Positions 9,362 through 18,194 of a stretch of DNA of 64,000 nt are shown piece by piece. Numbering within the stretch: position 1 is the first letter of the stretch; the number at the start of each line of letters is the position of its first letter. Source of the stretch: an uncultured Pseudomonadota bacterium (lineage in GTDB: Bacteria; Pseudomonadota; Gammaproteobacteria; Methylococcales; Methylomonadaceae). Under the pieces are notes generated by a model. It made no database searches and had not been told where the DNA came from. It saw only the letters and a list, made by a program, of their open reading frames with translations. Location of the stretch: the NCBI GenBank assembly GCA_903918375.1, contig CAIXED010000021.1, positions 29,851-93,850 on the forward strand. Direction: 5' to 3'. The translations under genes were made by a program, and so were the position numbers.

Positions 9362-9826
9362 TCAGGCTGGCATCATGCTGTTAACGCCTAATTCATTAGC
9401 TATCGTTTTCAATAAGCTCTGCGTTCCATTTTCTAGGTGAGAAAAAATCGGCATTCTGGTTAGGCTGGCATCTGATTTTTCGATGTTTTGAAACTTAAAT
9501 TCTGAATTTAATGCTTTGACTGAGCCGATATAAGCATCGGTTAGGGTGGTGATATTTTCTAAGCCGGCTTGATAGGCTTTTTCTAAGGCGATTTCTAAAT
9601 CGTGGTTGATGGTGGCTAATTCTTCACTACAAAAACCTTTGTAGCTTAGGTAGCCGAGTAGAGCGAGTTCGATTGCGGTGCCTAAGAAAAAATAGGATGT
9701 AGTCGAGGATGAGACTAACTCTTTTTCCTCAATTGTTTTTTTCAACGATACCGTTTTAGCAACGTCAAATAAATCAAAAGCATCGGCAATCATTTTCATC
9801 GAGTTAGGTGCTTTGATATTCGCCAT
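9362..9826 (-). CDS. HEPN-like helical protein
   Basis: This is a 154-residue all-helical soluble protein. The middle reads YFFLGTAIELALLGYLSYKG, then SEELATINHDLEIALEKA. The pattern of a helix with AIELAL, then KG, then HDL resembles HEPN-fold proteins, many of which serve in toxin-antitoxin or defence systems. The RxxxxH ribonuclease motif of active HEPN toxins is not obvious. The start at 9826 is chosen over one four codons upstream because GGAGG lies just before it. It has no operon partner, and I rate the fold assignment as moderate. Confidence 0.65.
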   Translation of the reverse strand: MANIKAPNSMKMIADAFDLFDVAKTVSLKKTIEEKELVSSSTTSYFFLGTAIELALLGYLSYKGFCSEELATINHDLEIALEKAYQAGLENITTLTDAYIGSVKALNSEFKFQNIEKSDASLTRMPIFSHLENGTQSLLKTIANELGVNSMMPA

Positions 9827-10043
9827 TCTGACCTCCATAAATCCTATTGATTAACTAACTGCCTTTTTTTGCGGCAGCGAGGACTAACGATGAGCTTACT
9901 GGATAGCTTGTTCTTGTATCCTGAGCAGTCGATTTCAGTGTATACCTAATCAAAAAACCTAACAATAGACCTAAAAATACATAGATTATTTCTTTTTATT
10001 GAATAGTTTTGAGGCTAAAGCGACGGGGCTAAATTTGGTAGGC

Positions 10044-10071
10044 AAAAAAAATCCGACTAGAGGTCGGATTT
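10044..10071 (-). terminator. Orphan intrinsic terminator on the minus strand
   Basis: AAATCCGAC and GTCGGATTT flank a five-base loop, followed in the minus direction by eight T residues. The plus strand lacks a T run after the stem, so it acts on minus-strand transcripts. Confidence 0.8.
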
Positions 10072-10245
10072 AAAGGAGGATAGTTTCCGCCAGCGCATCT
10101 GGCATGGGTTGTAGATTACAGCTAATTGGTCGAGTTGAAAATGTGACCAATTGCCGCGCGACAAAATGTCACAGTCATTATTTGCGATTTATTGAATCTC
10201 AGAAGCGGTTTGAAATTGGTATAGAATGAAATCTGTAATCTGATG
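10044..10245 (-). ncRNA. Candidate structured small RNA with its own terminator
   Basis: No minus-strand gene lies upstream of the terminator at 10044-10071. The about 200-base stretch before it can fold as an RNA. GATTACAG (10240-10233) pairs over distance with CTGTAATC (10121-10114). Inside lies AATTGGTC/GACCAATT (10152-10145 with 10131-10124). After it come GCCAG-loop-CTGGC (10103-10089), a single-stranded CTATCCTCCTTT segment that could pair with Shine-Dalgarno sequences, and the terminator. No convincing promoter was found near 10250-10300. Function is unknown. Confidence 0.45.
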
Positions 10246-10311
10246 GAGTTATCAATTAATCAGCAAACAGTTGGGAAGTTCACCCACTCTTTTTAGCTAG
10301 ATCAATCGCTC

Positions 10312-10779
10312 ATGGAATCCTTACCTTTAAAAGACATTCACCTGCCGCCCGATGTCAGCGTTTGGCCGCTCGCCAGCGGATGGTGGTTATTAATCGGCCT
10401 AATCCTGTTTTGCATTGTCAGCGGTTTCTGGATTTATCGGCGTCTTAAGCGTCGAGCCGGATTGCGTGCTGCTAACAAATTACTGTTAGCGATTGCCAAT
10501 GACTCACAGCAAACCGATCAACAAAAACTCACCGCCTTGTCTGCTTTATTACGCCGAGTTGCGCTCAGCACCGCACCACGCGATCAAGTAGCCAGTTTAA
10601 ATGGCGCAGCTTGGTTGGCTTATTTAGATAAAGGCTTTAAAGATGCCCCCTTCAGCCAAGGCCTTGGTCGTTGTCTTGCCGATGCTCATTATCGCGCCAC
10701 ACCTGCCGAAGTCGATTTGCCAGCCTTAATCAAACTCTGCCAACGCTGGCTAAAACAGCAACAACCGCAACGAGGTTAA
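10312..10779 (+). CDS. DUF4381 membrane protein of the Bat cluster
   Basis: This 155-residue protein has one transmembrane helix near residues 25-43 (WLLIGLILFCIVSGFWIY), preceded by a short N-terminal segment (DIHLPPDVSVWPLASGWW) and followed by a basic helical cytoplasmic domain. This is the pattern of DUF4381 proteins, which sit between DUF58 and BatA genes in MoxR/Bat operons. It starts the operon here, 2 bases ahead of batA. The MoxR ATPase and DUF58 genes that normally precede it are not in the window upstream. Confidence 0.85.
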   Translation: MESLPLKDIHLPPDVSVWPLASGWWLLIGLILFCIVSGFWIYRRLKRRAGLRAANKLLLAIANDSQQTDQQKLTALSALLRRVALSTAPRDQVASLNGAAWLAYLDKGFKDAPFSQGLGRCLADAHYRATPAEVDLPALIKLCQRWLKQQQPQRG

Positions 10780-10781
10780 CC

Positions 10782-11768
10782 ATGATACATATCGAGTGGC
10801 CTTGGCTACTGTTGTTATTACCTTTGCCTTGGTTATTGCGTTTGCTATTACCAGCCCAGACCGATAGCCAACAAGCGGCTTTAAAAGTACCGTTTTTAGA
10901 CGATTTTGGTGCAGGCGAAACGCGGGTGCTTAGCGCGGTTAAGCCTTGGGCTTTATGGCTGGCGAGTTTGGCTTGGCTGTGTTTGCTGTTAGCAGTGGCT
11001 AGACCGCAATGGTTAGGCGAGCCTTTGGAACAAGCGGTCAGCGGACGGGATTTGATGCTGGCGGTGGATGTGTCCGGCAGTATGCAGGAAAAAGATTTCG
11101 TGCTTAACGGTCAGCAAGTGGACAGGCTGACAGCGCTTAAACAGGTGGCTGGCGAGTTTATTCAACGGCGTACTGGCGACCGTTTGGGCTTGGTGTTATT
11201 CGGCACGCAAGCCTATTTGCATGTGCCGCTCACCTTCGACCGCAACACCGTACAAACCCTGCTCAACGAAGCTTTTATCGGCATTACCGAAGACGAGCCA
11301 CAAACCTCGATTGGTGATGCGATTGGTCTGTCAATCAAACGTCTGCAAGATCAAAAAACCGATAGCAAAGTCTTAATTTTACTCACCGACGGTGCGAATA
11401 CTGCTGGCGAACTTAGTCCGTTAAAAGCCGCTGAACTAGCCGCCAACGCCCAACTTAAAATCTACACTATCGGCATCGGCGCTGACGAGATGCTAGTGCG
11501 GAGTTTATTTGGCACTCGCCGCGTCAATCCATCTGCCGATTTGGATGAAAAAACCTTAACCGCTATCGCAGAAACTACCGGCGGCCGTTATTTTCGTGCT
11601 CGTAGCAGCGAAGAATTAGCGCAAATTTATGCGCTGTTAGATCAATTAGAACCGGTGGAAAAAGACAAACAATATTTCCGCCCCCGAAGCGAATTATTTC
11701 ATTGGCCGCTGGCAATCGCTTTATTGATAGCTGGCGGTTTAGCGGCAAGTCGAGTGAGATGGAGATGA
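10782..11768 (+). CDS. BatA-like von Willebrand factor A membrane protein
   Basis: This 328-residue protein has two N-terminal hydrophobic segments (about 7-23 and 55-73), a VWA domain (about 88-290) and a C-terminal helix. The MIDAS metal site DVSGS (Asp96, Ser98, Ser100) is intact, as are the downstream Thr and Asp positions (LLTDGAN). Proteins of this family act with MoxR ATPases in assembly or maturation of enzymes and in stress resistance, including the aerotolerance of Bacteroides. The start is the ATG at 10782, right after the DUF4381 stop; an upstream in-frame start would overlap that gene. It overlaps batB by four bases (ATGA). Confidence 0.9.
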   Translation: MIHIEWPWLLLLLPLPWLLRLLLPAQTDSQQAALKVPFLDDFGAGETRVLSAVKPWALWLASLAWLCLLLAVARPQWLGEPLEQAVSGRDLMLAVDVSGSMQEKDFVLNGQQVDRLTALKQVAGEFIQRRTGDRLGLVLFGTQAYLHVPLTFDRNTVQTLLNEAFIGITEDEPQTSIGDAIGLSIKRLQDQKTDSKVLILLTDGANTAGELSPLKAAELAANAQLKIYTIGIGADEMLVRSLFGTRRVNPSADLDEKTLTAIAETTGGRYFRARSSEELAQIYALLDQLEPVEKDKQYFRPRSELFHWPLAIALLIAGGLAASRVRWR

Positions 11769-13477
11769 GTGAATTTCATTTTTTACGCCCAGAATGGTGG
11801 TTAGCCTTAATACCGTTGGCGATTTTATTATTCAAATTAGCCAAACATCGCTATGGACAAGGCCAATGGTCTGAAATCTGCGATGCCGAATTATTGCCCT
11901 ATTTGCTTGACCACAAACCTACGGCACCAAAACATGGCAACTTAATCGCGGCTGGTTTAGCGGCTTTGTTAGCGATTACCGCTTTAGCTGGCCCCACTTG
12001 GCAACGCTTGCCCAGCCCCGCGTTTAGAAACGACAGCGCCTTGGTAATTGCCTTAAATTTAGCACCGACCATGGATGCTGCCGACATCAAACCCAGCCGC
12101 ATCGCCAAAGCCCGTTACAAAATTGCCGATTTGTTAAAACAACGCAAAGACGGCCAAACAGCTCTATTAGTCTACGGTGGCGATGCCTTTACCGTTACAC
12201 CGTTAACCGCTGACACCGCCACTATCGCCAGCCAATTAGAAGCCTTAAGCACCGATATTATGCCCAGCCCCGGCACCAATACCGTTGCTGCTATCGAAAA
12301 AGCCAAACAATTACTGCAACAAGCTGGCTTGCCGCGTGGGCATATTTTATTGATTACCGACAACGCTGAAGCAGTGGGTAATTTGGATTTAGCTGATTAT
12401 CAACTTTCGGTGCTGGCAGTCGGCACTAAAGACGGTGCCCCGATAGCGCAAGCCAATGGCGGATTTGTCAAAGACAGCGATGGCAATATCGTCTTAGCCA
12501 AACTGGATGTTGATGGTTTGGCGGCTTTAGCGCAAAAAGGTCGAGGCATTTATCAAGCTGTGACCGCTAATGATGACGATGTCAGCAAACTCGGTGCCTT
12601 ATTTAACGCCCCAGCAGTTGCTGATGACAACAGCGCCAGCCAGTTGTTGTTACAGCAATGGGATGAAAAAGGCCCTTGGTTGGTGTTATTGATTTTGCCG
12701 TGGGCCGCTTTGCAATTTCGCAAAGGTTTGTTGTTGCTATTACTGGTGTTATTGCCGTTGCCGAAAAACAGTTATGCACTGGATTGGCGCAGTTTGTTCC
12801 AAAATGGAGATCAACGTGGTGTGGCCGCCTTTCAAAAACAAGATTATCAACAAGCTGCTGAACAATTTAATGACCCAAATTGGCAGGCTGCCGCCCAATA
12901 TCGTGCAGGGCAATTTCAGCAAGCCGCCGAGACTTTAAAAAACAGCCAAACCGCAGATTGCCATTACAATCGCGGCAATGCCTTGGCGCAAGCTGGCGAT
13001 TTGCAATCTGCTTTGCAGGCTTATCAACACGCTTTAAAACTCGATCCCAAACACCAAGACGCGCAATTTAACAAAGAGCTGGTTGAGAAGAAATTGCAGG
13101 AACAAAAATCCGAGCAACAAGCGTCAAAAGATCAGCAACAGCAACCCGATTCATCACAATCCAAATCCGAGCAAGCCGATAAATCCAAGTCAGACAGCGA
13201 GCAAAACCCCACTGATCAGCCGCAAAAAAGCGACCAGCAAGCTGAGCCGAAAAATCAATCTGAAGAGCAGAAATCAGAATCACAGCCTGAACAGCAGTCA
13301 AAGCCCGATCAAAAACCTGCCGATGAGTCGCAAAAAGCCGAAGCCAAATCAGACGCTAAAGCCAGCGAAAAGCCTGAGCTAAATCGAGCTGATCAACAAT
13401 TGTTGAAACGAATTCCGGATGAACCGACGGGATTGTTAAAACGTAAATTTAAGTATCAATACAGCCAAGGTCGATAA
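11765..13477 (+). CDS. BatB-like VWA-TPR protein with degenerate metal site
   Basis: This 570-residue protein has N-terminal membrane helices, a VWA domain (about 90-300), a further helix pair near 305-335, a TPR segment (CHYNRGNALAQAGDLQ and following) and a long Gln/Ser/Lys/Glu-rich disordered stretch. It ends with the conserved tail DEPTGLLKRKFKYQ. In the VWA domain the MIDAS DxSxS is replaced by Asn98-x-Ala100-x-Thr102 (ALNLAPTM), so Mg binding is probably lost while BatA keeps it. It is translationally coupled to batA. A role in the MoxR/Bat chaperone-like system is known for the family but not specified here. Confidence 0.88.
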   Translation: MSEFHFLRPEWWLALIPLAILLFKLAKHRYGQGQWSEICDAELLPYLLDHKPTAPKHGNLIAAGLAALLAITALAGPTWQRLPSPAFRNDSALVIALNLAPTMDAADIKPSRIAKARYKIADLLKQRKDGQTALLVYGGDAFTVTPLTADTATIASQLEALSTDIMPSPGTNTVAAIEKAKQLLQQAGLPRGHILLITDNAEAVGNLDLADYQLSVLAVGTKDGAPIAQANGGFVKDSDGNIVLAKLDVDGLAALAQKGRGIYQAVTANDDDVSKLGALFNAPAVADDNSASQLLLQQWDEKGPWLVLLILPWAALQFRKGLLLLLLVLLPLPKNSYALDWRSLFQNGDQRGVAAFQKQDYQQAAEQFNDPNWQAAAQYRAGQFQQAAETLKNSQTADCHYNRGNALAQAGDLQSALQAYQHALKLDPKHQDAQFNKELVEKKLQEQKSEQQASKDQQQQPDSSQSKSEQADKSKSDSEQNPTDQPQKSDQQAEPKNQSEEQKSESQPEQQSKPDQKPADESQKAEAKSDAKASEKPELNRADQQLLKRIPDEPTGLLKRKFKYQYSQGR

Positions 13478-13546
13478 TCGGCATGGTTATTGCCTGAAAT
13501 TTTAAAAAACTAATTTGCTTATCCCTAATTTTGATAGGAAAAAACC

Positions 13547-14680
13547 ATGAAATTAATCAGGCAGCCAAAGATGAAAACCATTTGTATGGTAGTCGGCTTA
13601 GCCTTAGCTGGGGTGACATCGACAACCCTCGCCCAAGTTAACAGCAGTTTGCAAGCCTCACCCGCTTTGCTAAAACTGCTAAGCATTGAAGACGTAAAAA
13701 GCAGCGAAATTCGCGATAGCTTGGCTTTATCGGCGCGGATTGAACTTGATCAAGCCAAAGTTGCCCGCATTGGTGCAACCGTCACCGGACGAGTCACCGA
13801 TATTGATGCCATGTTGGGGCAAGCGGTGAAAAAAGGCGAACGTTTAGCACTACTCAACAGCACCGAATTAGGCAAAGCCCAATCCGATTATCTAAAAGCC
13901 AGTTCACAAGTTAACTTGCGTCGAGTCACCGTTAAACGTGCCGAACGTCTGATGGATAGTGGCGTGTTATCGGAAGCTGAATTACAAGAACGCCAAGCAG
14001 TATTAACCGAAGCCGATGTCGATTTACGCGCCGCCACCGATCAATTGCGAGTGATGGGAATGAGTGAAGCGGATTTAAAACGGCTAGCCAGCCAACGCAA
14101 TATCCACTCGTTTTCGCCTGTTACCACCAGTATTGAAGGGGTGGTGATTGAGCGCAATATCGCCATTGGGCAGGTGGTGCAACCAACCGACAGCCTCTAC
14201 ACAGTCGCTGATTTATCGAAATTATGGCTAGTTGCCGAAGTGCCGGAACAGCAAGCGCATTGGGCGAGAGAAGGCGATCAAGTAAAAGCTGAAGTGCCCG
14301 CCTTGCCAGAGTTAGAAGTGAGCGGCAAATTGATTTATGTTGCTGATATGGTCAATCCCGAAACTCGTACAGTCACGGTACGCATGGCTTTAGCCAATCC
14401 AGATCGCTTGTTCAAGCCACAAATGTTAGCCCGCTTGAAAATCAGTAAACCTGGTTCGCAAGCTTTAGTGATACCGAGTCAGGCGGTGGTCAGAGAAAAC
14501 GATCAAGACTATGTGTTTGTTGAAACCGCGCCCAGCCAATTTCAATTGCGTTCAGTACGTTTAGGCCGCGAAGAAAATCATCAACGAGCTTTATTGTCGG
14601 GTTTAAAAGCCGGTGAACGGATTGTCACCAACGGCGCATTTCATCTCAATAACGAACGACTACGCAGCACATTGGAGTAA
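13547..14680 (+). CDS. RND efflux periplasmic adaptor (CusB/CzcB type)
   Basis: This membrane-fusion subunit links an inner-membrane RND pump with an outer-membrane channel. It has 377 residues: a signal sequence (about 1-30, ending TTLAQ), a barrel-sandwich half (ARIGATVTGRVTDI), an alpha-helical hairpin (about 120-180) and beta-barrel domains (LWLVAEVPEQQAHW). No His-rich or Met-rich metal-binding N-terminus is visible. It is followed three bases later by the pump gene. No outer-membrane factor gene is nearby. The pair sits between batB and batD, where it is not expected. Confidence 0.92.
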   Translation: MKLIRQPKMKTICMVVGLALAGVTSTTLAQVNSSLQASPALLKLLSIEDVKSSEIRDSLALSARIELDQAKVARIGATVTGRVTDIDAMLGQAVKKGERLALLNSTELGKAQSDYLKASSQVNLRRVTVKRAERLMDSGVLSEAELQERQAVLTEADVDLRAATDQLRVMGMSEADLKRLASQRNIHSFSPVTTSIEGVVIERNIAIGQVVQPTDSLYTVADLSKLWLVAEVPEQQAHWAREGDQVKAEVPALPELEVSGKLIYVADMVNPETRTVTVRMALANPDRLFKPQMLARLKISKPGSQALVIPSQAVVRENDQDYVFVETAPSQFQLRSVRLGREENHQRALLSGLKAGERIVTNGAFHLNNERLRSTLE

Positions 14681-14683
14681 GCC

Positions 14684-17600
14684 ATGCTAAATCGCTTGAT
14701 TGAAATGGCTTTACAGCAGCGGATCTTAATCGCTGTATTAGCGGTGGCGTTAACCTTGCTCGGTGCTAGAGCCGTGCAGCAATTATCGGTCGATGCTTTT
14801 CCCGATGTCACCAATATTCAAGTGCAAATCGCCACCGAAGCCACTGGCCGCTCACCGGATGAAGTGGAGCGTTTGGTCACTGTGCCGCTGGAAATTGCCT
14901 TGGCCGGTTTGCCGGGCTTGGAGGAAATGCGTTCCTTAAATAAAAACGGCTTGTCGCTGATTACTTTAATTTTTACCGACAGCACCGAAGTTTATTTTGC
15001 GCGGCAACTGGTAATGGAGCGTTTGATTGAGGTCAAACAGAAAATGCCAGTCGGTGTTAATCCGGTGCTTGGCCCCGTTTCGACCGGACTAGGTGAGGTT
15101 TATCAATACACCTTGGAGCGTGATGACGATGGCACAAGGCCATTGAGCGAACAAGATTTGCAACAACGTCGCGAAGTGCAAGATTGGGTGGTGCGGCCTT
15201 TATTGCGTGGCATACCTGGGGTGGCAGAAATCAACTCGCAAGGCGGTTACGTTAAGCAATATCAAGTGTTGGTCAATCCTGATCGCTTACATCATTACCG
15301 AGTTTCCTTAGCCGAAGTGTTTGATGCGCTGGCGCGGAACAATGCCAATAGCGGGGGCGGTGTGTTGCCGCATTATGCCGAGCAATATCTGATTCGTGGC
15401 GTTGGCTTGATTAATGATTTAGATGATATTGCCAACATTGTTTTGAAAGAACAAAACAGCGTCGCGGTACATATTCGCGATGTTGCCGAAGTGACAATCG
15501 GCAATGAAGTTCGGGCTGGCGCAGTGATTAAAAATGGCGATACCGAAGCGGTCGGCGGGATAGTGATGATGCTGCGTGGTGGTAATGCCAAACAGGTAGT
15601 GAGCCGGATTAAACAGCGAGTTAGTGAAATTAATGACAAAGCCATGCTACCCAATGGCCTGAAAATTGTTGCCTATTACGACCGTAGCGATTTGGTCGAT
15701 GCTGCGTTGCATACCGTCACCAAAGTATTGCTGGAAGGGATTGCGCTGGTAGTTGTGGTGCTGTTTTTATTTTTGGGTGATGTGCGTTCGAGTTTGATTG
15801 TGGTCAGTACCTTGATTGTCACGCCTTTGGTAACCTTTATCGCCATGAATCAATTAGGACTTTCCGCCAATTTAATGTCTTTAGGTGGTTTAGCGATTGC
15901 GATTGGTTTAATGGTCGATGGTTCGGTGGTGGTAGTCGAAAATGCATTTCGTTTATTGGGCGAACGCAAAGGTCGCACCACCAGTCGGGTTAGAGTAGTA
16001 ATGACCGCTGCTCAAGAAGTGGCGACGCCGGTTTTATTTGGCGTTGGCATCATTATTCTGGTGTTTTTGCCTTTGATGACCTTGCAAGGTATGGAAGGCA
16101 AAATGTTCGCACCGCTGGCGTATACGATTGCGATTGCCTTGCTGGTGTCTTTGGTAGCGTCGCTGACCTTGTCACCGGTGTTGTGTAGTTTTTTTCTCGA
16201 AGGTCATCAAGGTGAACATGACACCAAACTCATCGCCTATTTAAAGGCGTTTTATTTGCGCTTATTAAATTGGGCAATGCTGCATCGCTTGAAAGTGGTG
16301 GGCTTAGCGGTTGCCGTGTTCATCGCAACTTTAGGTTTGTTGCCGTTTTTAGGCACCTCGTTTATTCCCGAAATGAAAGAAGGCTCGATTGTGCCGGGGA
16401 TTAATCGGGTACCGAATATTTCCTTGGATGAAAGTATTCACGTCGAAATGCAAGCGATGAAGATGGTGATGGAAATTCCTGGGGTTAAAAACGTCGTGAG
16501 TGGTGTGGGGCGTGGCGAAAGCCCTGCTGATCCGCAAAGCCAAAACGAATCAACGCCGATTGTGACTTTAAAACCCCGTGAGCAGTGGCCAAAAGGCTGG
16601 AATCAAGACACGATAGCCGATGCGATTAGCGAAAAATTGGCTAGTAATTTGCCAGGAATGCAAGTGGTGATGGCGCAACCGATTTCGGATCGGGTTGATG
16701 AAATGGTGACGGGCGTGCGTTCCGATGTCGCGGTCAAAGTGTTTGGCGATGATTTATCAAAACTCAAACAATTGGCTGACAGCATTGCCGCCGTTGCCAA
16801 TCAAGTCAATGGCGCTCGCGATATTCGGGTGGAACGCTTAACCGGTCAGCAATATCTGAATATTACCGTTGACCGTCAGGCAATTGCCCGACACGGCCTC
16901 AATGCCGCTGATATTCACGACATGATAGAAACCGCGATTGCTGGCAAAGTGGCTACTGAAATTTATCAAGGTGAACGGCGTTTTTCAGCAGCGGTGCGTT
17001 TGCCGGAAGATTTTCGCAACAATATTGAAGCGATTGATGCCTTAATGCTGACCTCCAGCAATGGTGCGCGGGTGCCGTTGGGCGATGTGACCACCATCAC
17101 TTTGAACGACGGCCCAGCACAAATCAGTCGAGAAATGGGTAAACGGCGGATTGTGGTGGGGATTAATGTTCGTGACCGCGATTTAGGCAGTTTTGTGGCT
17201 GAGTTACAGGAGGCGGTGGCCAATCAAATCACTATGCCGGAAGGCTATTATTTGCAATGGGGCGGCCAATTTCAGAACATGGAGCGGGCGTTGGGGCATT
17301 TGACCCTGATTATTCCGGTAACGATTGCGGCGATTTTCTTCTTGTTATTTATGCTGTTTAAATCGGTACGCTTTGCTGGCTTAATTATTTTAGTGTTGCC
17401 GTTCGCCTCGATTGGCGGGATTGTGACTTTATTTATCAGCGGTGAATATTTATCAGTACCGGCTTCGGTGGGATTTATTGCCTTATGGGGGATTGCGGTA
17501 CTGAATGGCGTGGTGTTGGTGTCGTATATTCGTAGTTTGCGGGATAGCGGTTTGAGTCAGTTTGAAGCGATTGTCCATGGTTGTGAGCAACGTTTTAGGC

Positions 17601-17794
17601 CGGTGATGATGACGGCAACGGTAGCTTTGTTGGGTTTGGTGCCGTTTTTGTTTGCCAATGGCCCAGGCTCGGAAGTGCAAAAACCGTTGGCGATTGTGGT
17701 GATAGGTGGACTGGTTAGCTCGACTTTATTAACCTTATTAGTGTTACCCACCTTGTATGGGTGGTTTGATAACGATAAAGCTCAATCGGGTTAG
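14684..17794 (+). CDS. Heavy-metal RND efflux pump (CusA/CzcA family)
   Basis: This 1036-residue proton-driven inner-membrane pump has 12 transmembrane helices and two large periplasmic loops. The TM4 relay reads IAIGLMVDGSVVVVEN, keeping Asp412 and Glu419. The second acidic residue found in divalent-metal CzcA pumps (DFG) is Ala here, as in monovalent CusA, so the metal cannot be assigned. The family N-terminal motif DAFPDVTNIQVQI and PGLEEMRSLNKNGLSLI are present. It forms a two-gene unit with the adaptor and would need an outer-membrane channel encoded elsewhere. The downstream flank carries palindromic repeats. Confidence 0.95.
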   Translation: MLNRLIEMALQQRILIAVLAVALTLLGARAVQQLSVDAFPDVTNIQVQIATEATGRSPDEVERLVTVPLEIALAGLPGLEEMRSLNKNGLSLITLIFTDSTEVYFARQLVMERLIEVKQKMPVGVNPVLGPVSTGLGEVYQYTLERDDDGTRPLSEQDLQQRREVQDWVVRPLLRGIPGVAEINSQGGYVKQYQVLVNPDRLHHYRVSLAEVFDALARNNANSGGGVLPHYAEQYLIRGVGLINDLDDIANIVLKEQNSVAVHIRDVAEVTIGNEVRAGAVIKNGDTEAVGGIVMMLRGGNAKQVVSRIKQRVSEINDKAMLPNGLKIVAYYDRSDLVDAALHTVTKVLLEGIALVVVVLFLFLGDVRSSLIVVSTLIVTPLVTFIAMNQLGLSANLMSLGGLAIAIGLMVDGSVVVVENAFRLLGERKGRTTSRVRVVMTAAQEVATPVLFGVGIIILVFLPLMTLQGMEGKMFAPLAYTIAIALLVSLVASLTLSPVLCSFFLEGHQGEHDTKLIAYLKAFYLRLLNWAMLHRLKVVGLAVAVFIATLGLLPFLGTSFIPEMKEGSIVPGINRVPNISLDESIHVEMQAMKMVMEIPGVKNVVSGVGRGESPADPQSQNESTPIVTLKPREQWPKGWNQDTIADAISEKLASNLPGMQVVMAQPISDRVDEMVTGVRSDVAVKVFGDDLSKLKQLADSIAAVANQVNGARDIRVERLTGQQYLNITVDRQAIARHGLNAADIHDMIETAIAGKVATEIYQGERRFSAAVRLPEDFRNNIEAIDALMLTSSNGARVPLGDVTTITLNDGPAQISREMGKRRIVVGINVRDRDLGSFVAELQEAVANQITMPEGYYLQWGGQFQNMERALGHLTLIIPVTIAAIFFLLFMLFKSVRFAGLIILVLPFASIGGIVTLFISGEYLSVPASVGFIALWGIAVLNGVVLVSYIRSLRDSGLSQFEAIVHGCEQRFRPVMMTATVALLGLVPFLFANGPGSEVQKPLAIVVIGGLVSSTLLTLLVLPTLYGWFDNDKAQSG

Positions 17795-17846
17795 GTTTAA
17801 ACTAATCGACCAAGCTCAGAGCTATCAATCTTGCTTACCTCCTAAG

Positions 17847-17880
17847 CCGTTCATCCTTCGACAAGCTTAGGGCGAACCGG
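17847..17880. repeat. Palindromic dispersed repeat, copy 1
   Basis: CCGTTCATCCTTCG followed by a near-complementary half (AGGGCGAACCGG). It belongs to the same family as the two copies at 17987 and 18040 and shares the leading context TCTTGCTT..CC..TAAGCCGTTC. Confidence 0.8.
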
Positions 17881-17986
17881 AAATCCTTAACTGGCAAGCA
17901 AACCGAGCAAGTTTTAGTTACACAATTAAGTAGTTAAATAAAAGTAAACAGGAATGTCTGCGCATAAATCTTGCTTGCCACTTAAG

Positions 17987-18019
17987 CCGTTCGTGCTGAG
18001 CCTGTCGAAGCATGAGCGG
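17987..18019. repeat. Palindromic dispersed repeat, copy 2 (inverted core)
   Basis: CCGTTCGTGCTGAGCCTGTC... has the core in the opposite sense to copies 1 and 3 but the same outer CCGTTC and GAGCGG arms. The gap of about 400 bases between the RND pump and batD is made largely of these repeats. Confidence 0.75.
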
Positions 18020-18039
18020 CGATGGTTGGCGATGACCTC

Positions 18040-18086
18040 GGCTATCCCGTTCATCCTTCGACAAGCTCAGGACGAACGGGATAGCC
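18040..18086. repeat. Palindromic dispersed repeat, copy 3 (long arms)
   Basis: GGCTATCCCGTTC and GAACGGGATAGCC are perfect inverted arms around the ATCCTTCGACAAGCTCAG core. It could form a long hairpin in RNA and may act as a 3' terminator or stabiliser for the pump transcript. Confidence 0.85.
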
Positions 18087-18194
18087 TTAACTTGCTTGCC
18101 AAATATCAAGATTTTATTTGTGTAATTGCCGATTTACTTTTGTTGTAGTGCTTAATTATTTAATTTTTATTCAAATATTTGGGTGTTTTTGACG

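Noticed and set aside
13083..13382. Plus-strand open frame of 99 codons inside batB
   Set aside because: It is an out-of-frame shadow of the Gln/Ser/Lys-rich tail of batB, giving an Asn/Lys/Ser-biased peptide with no ribosome-binding site.
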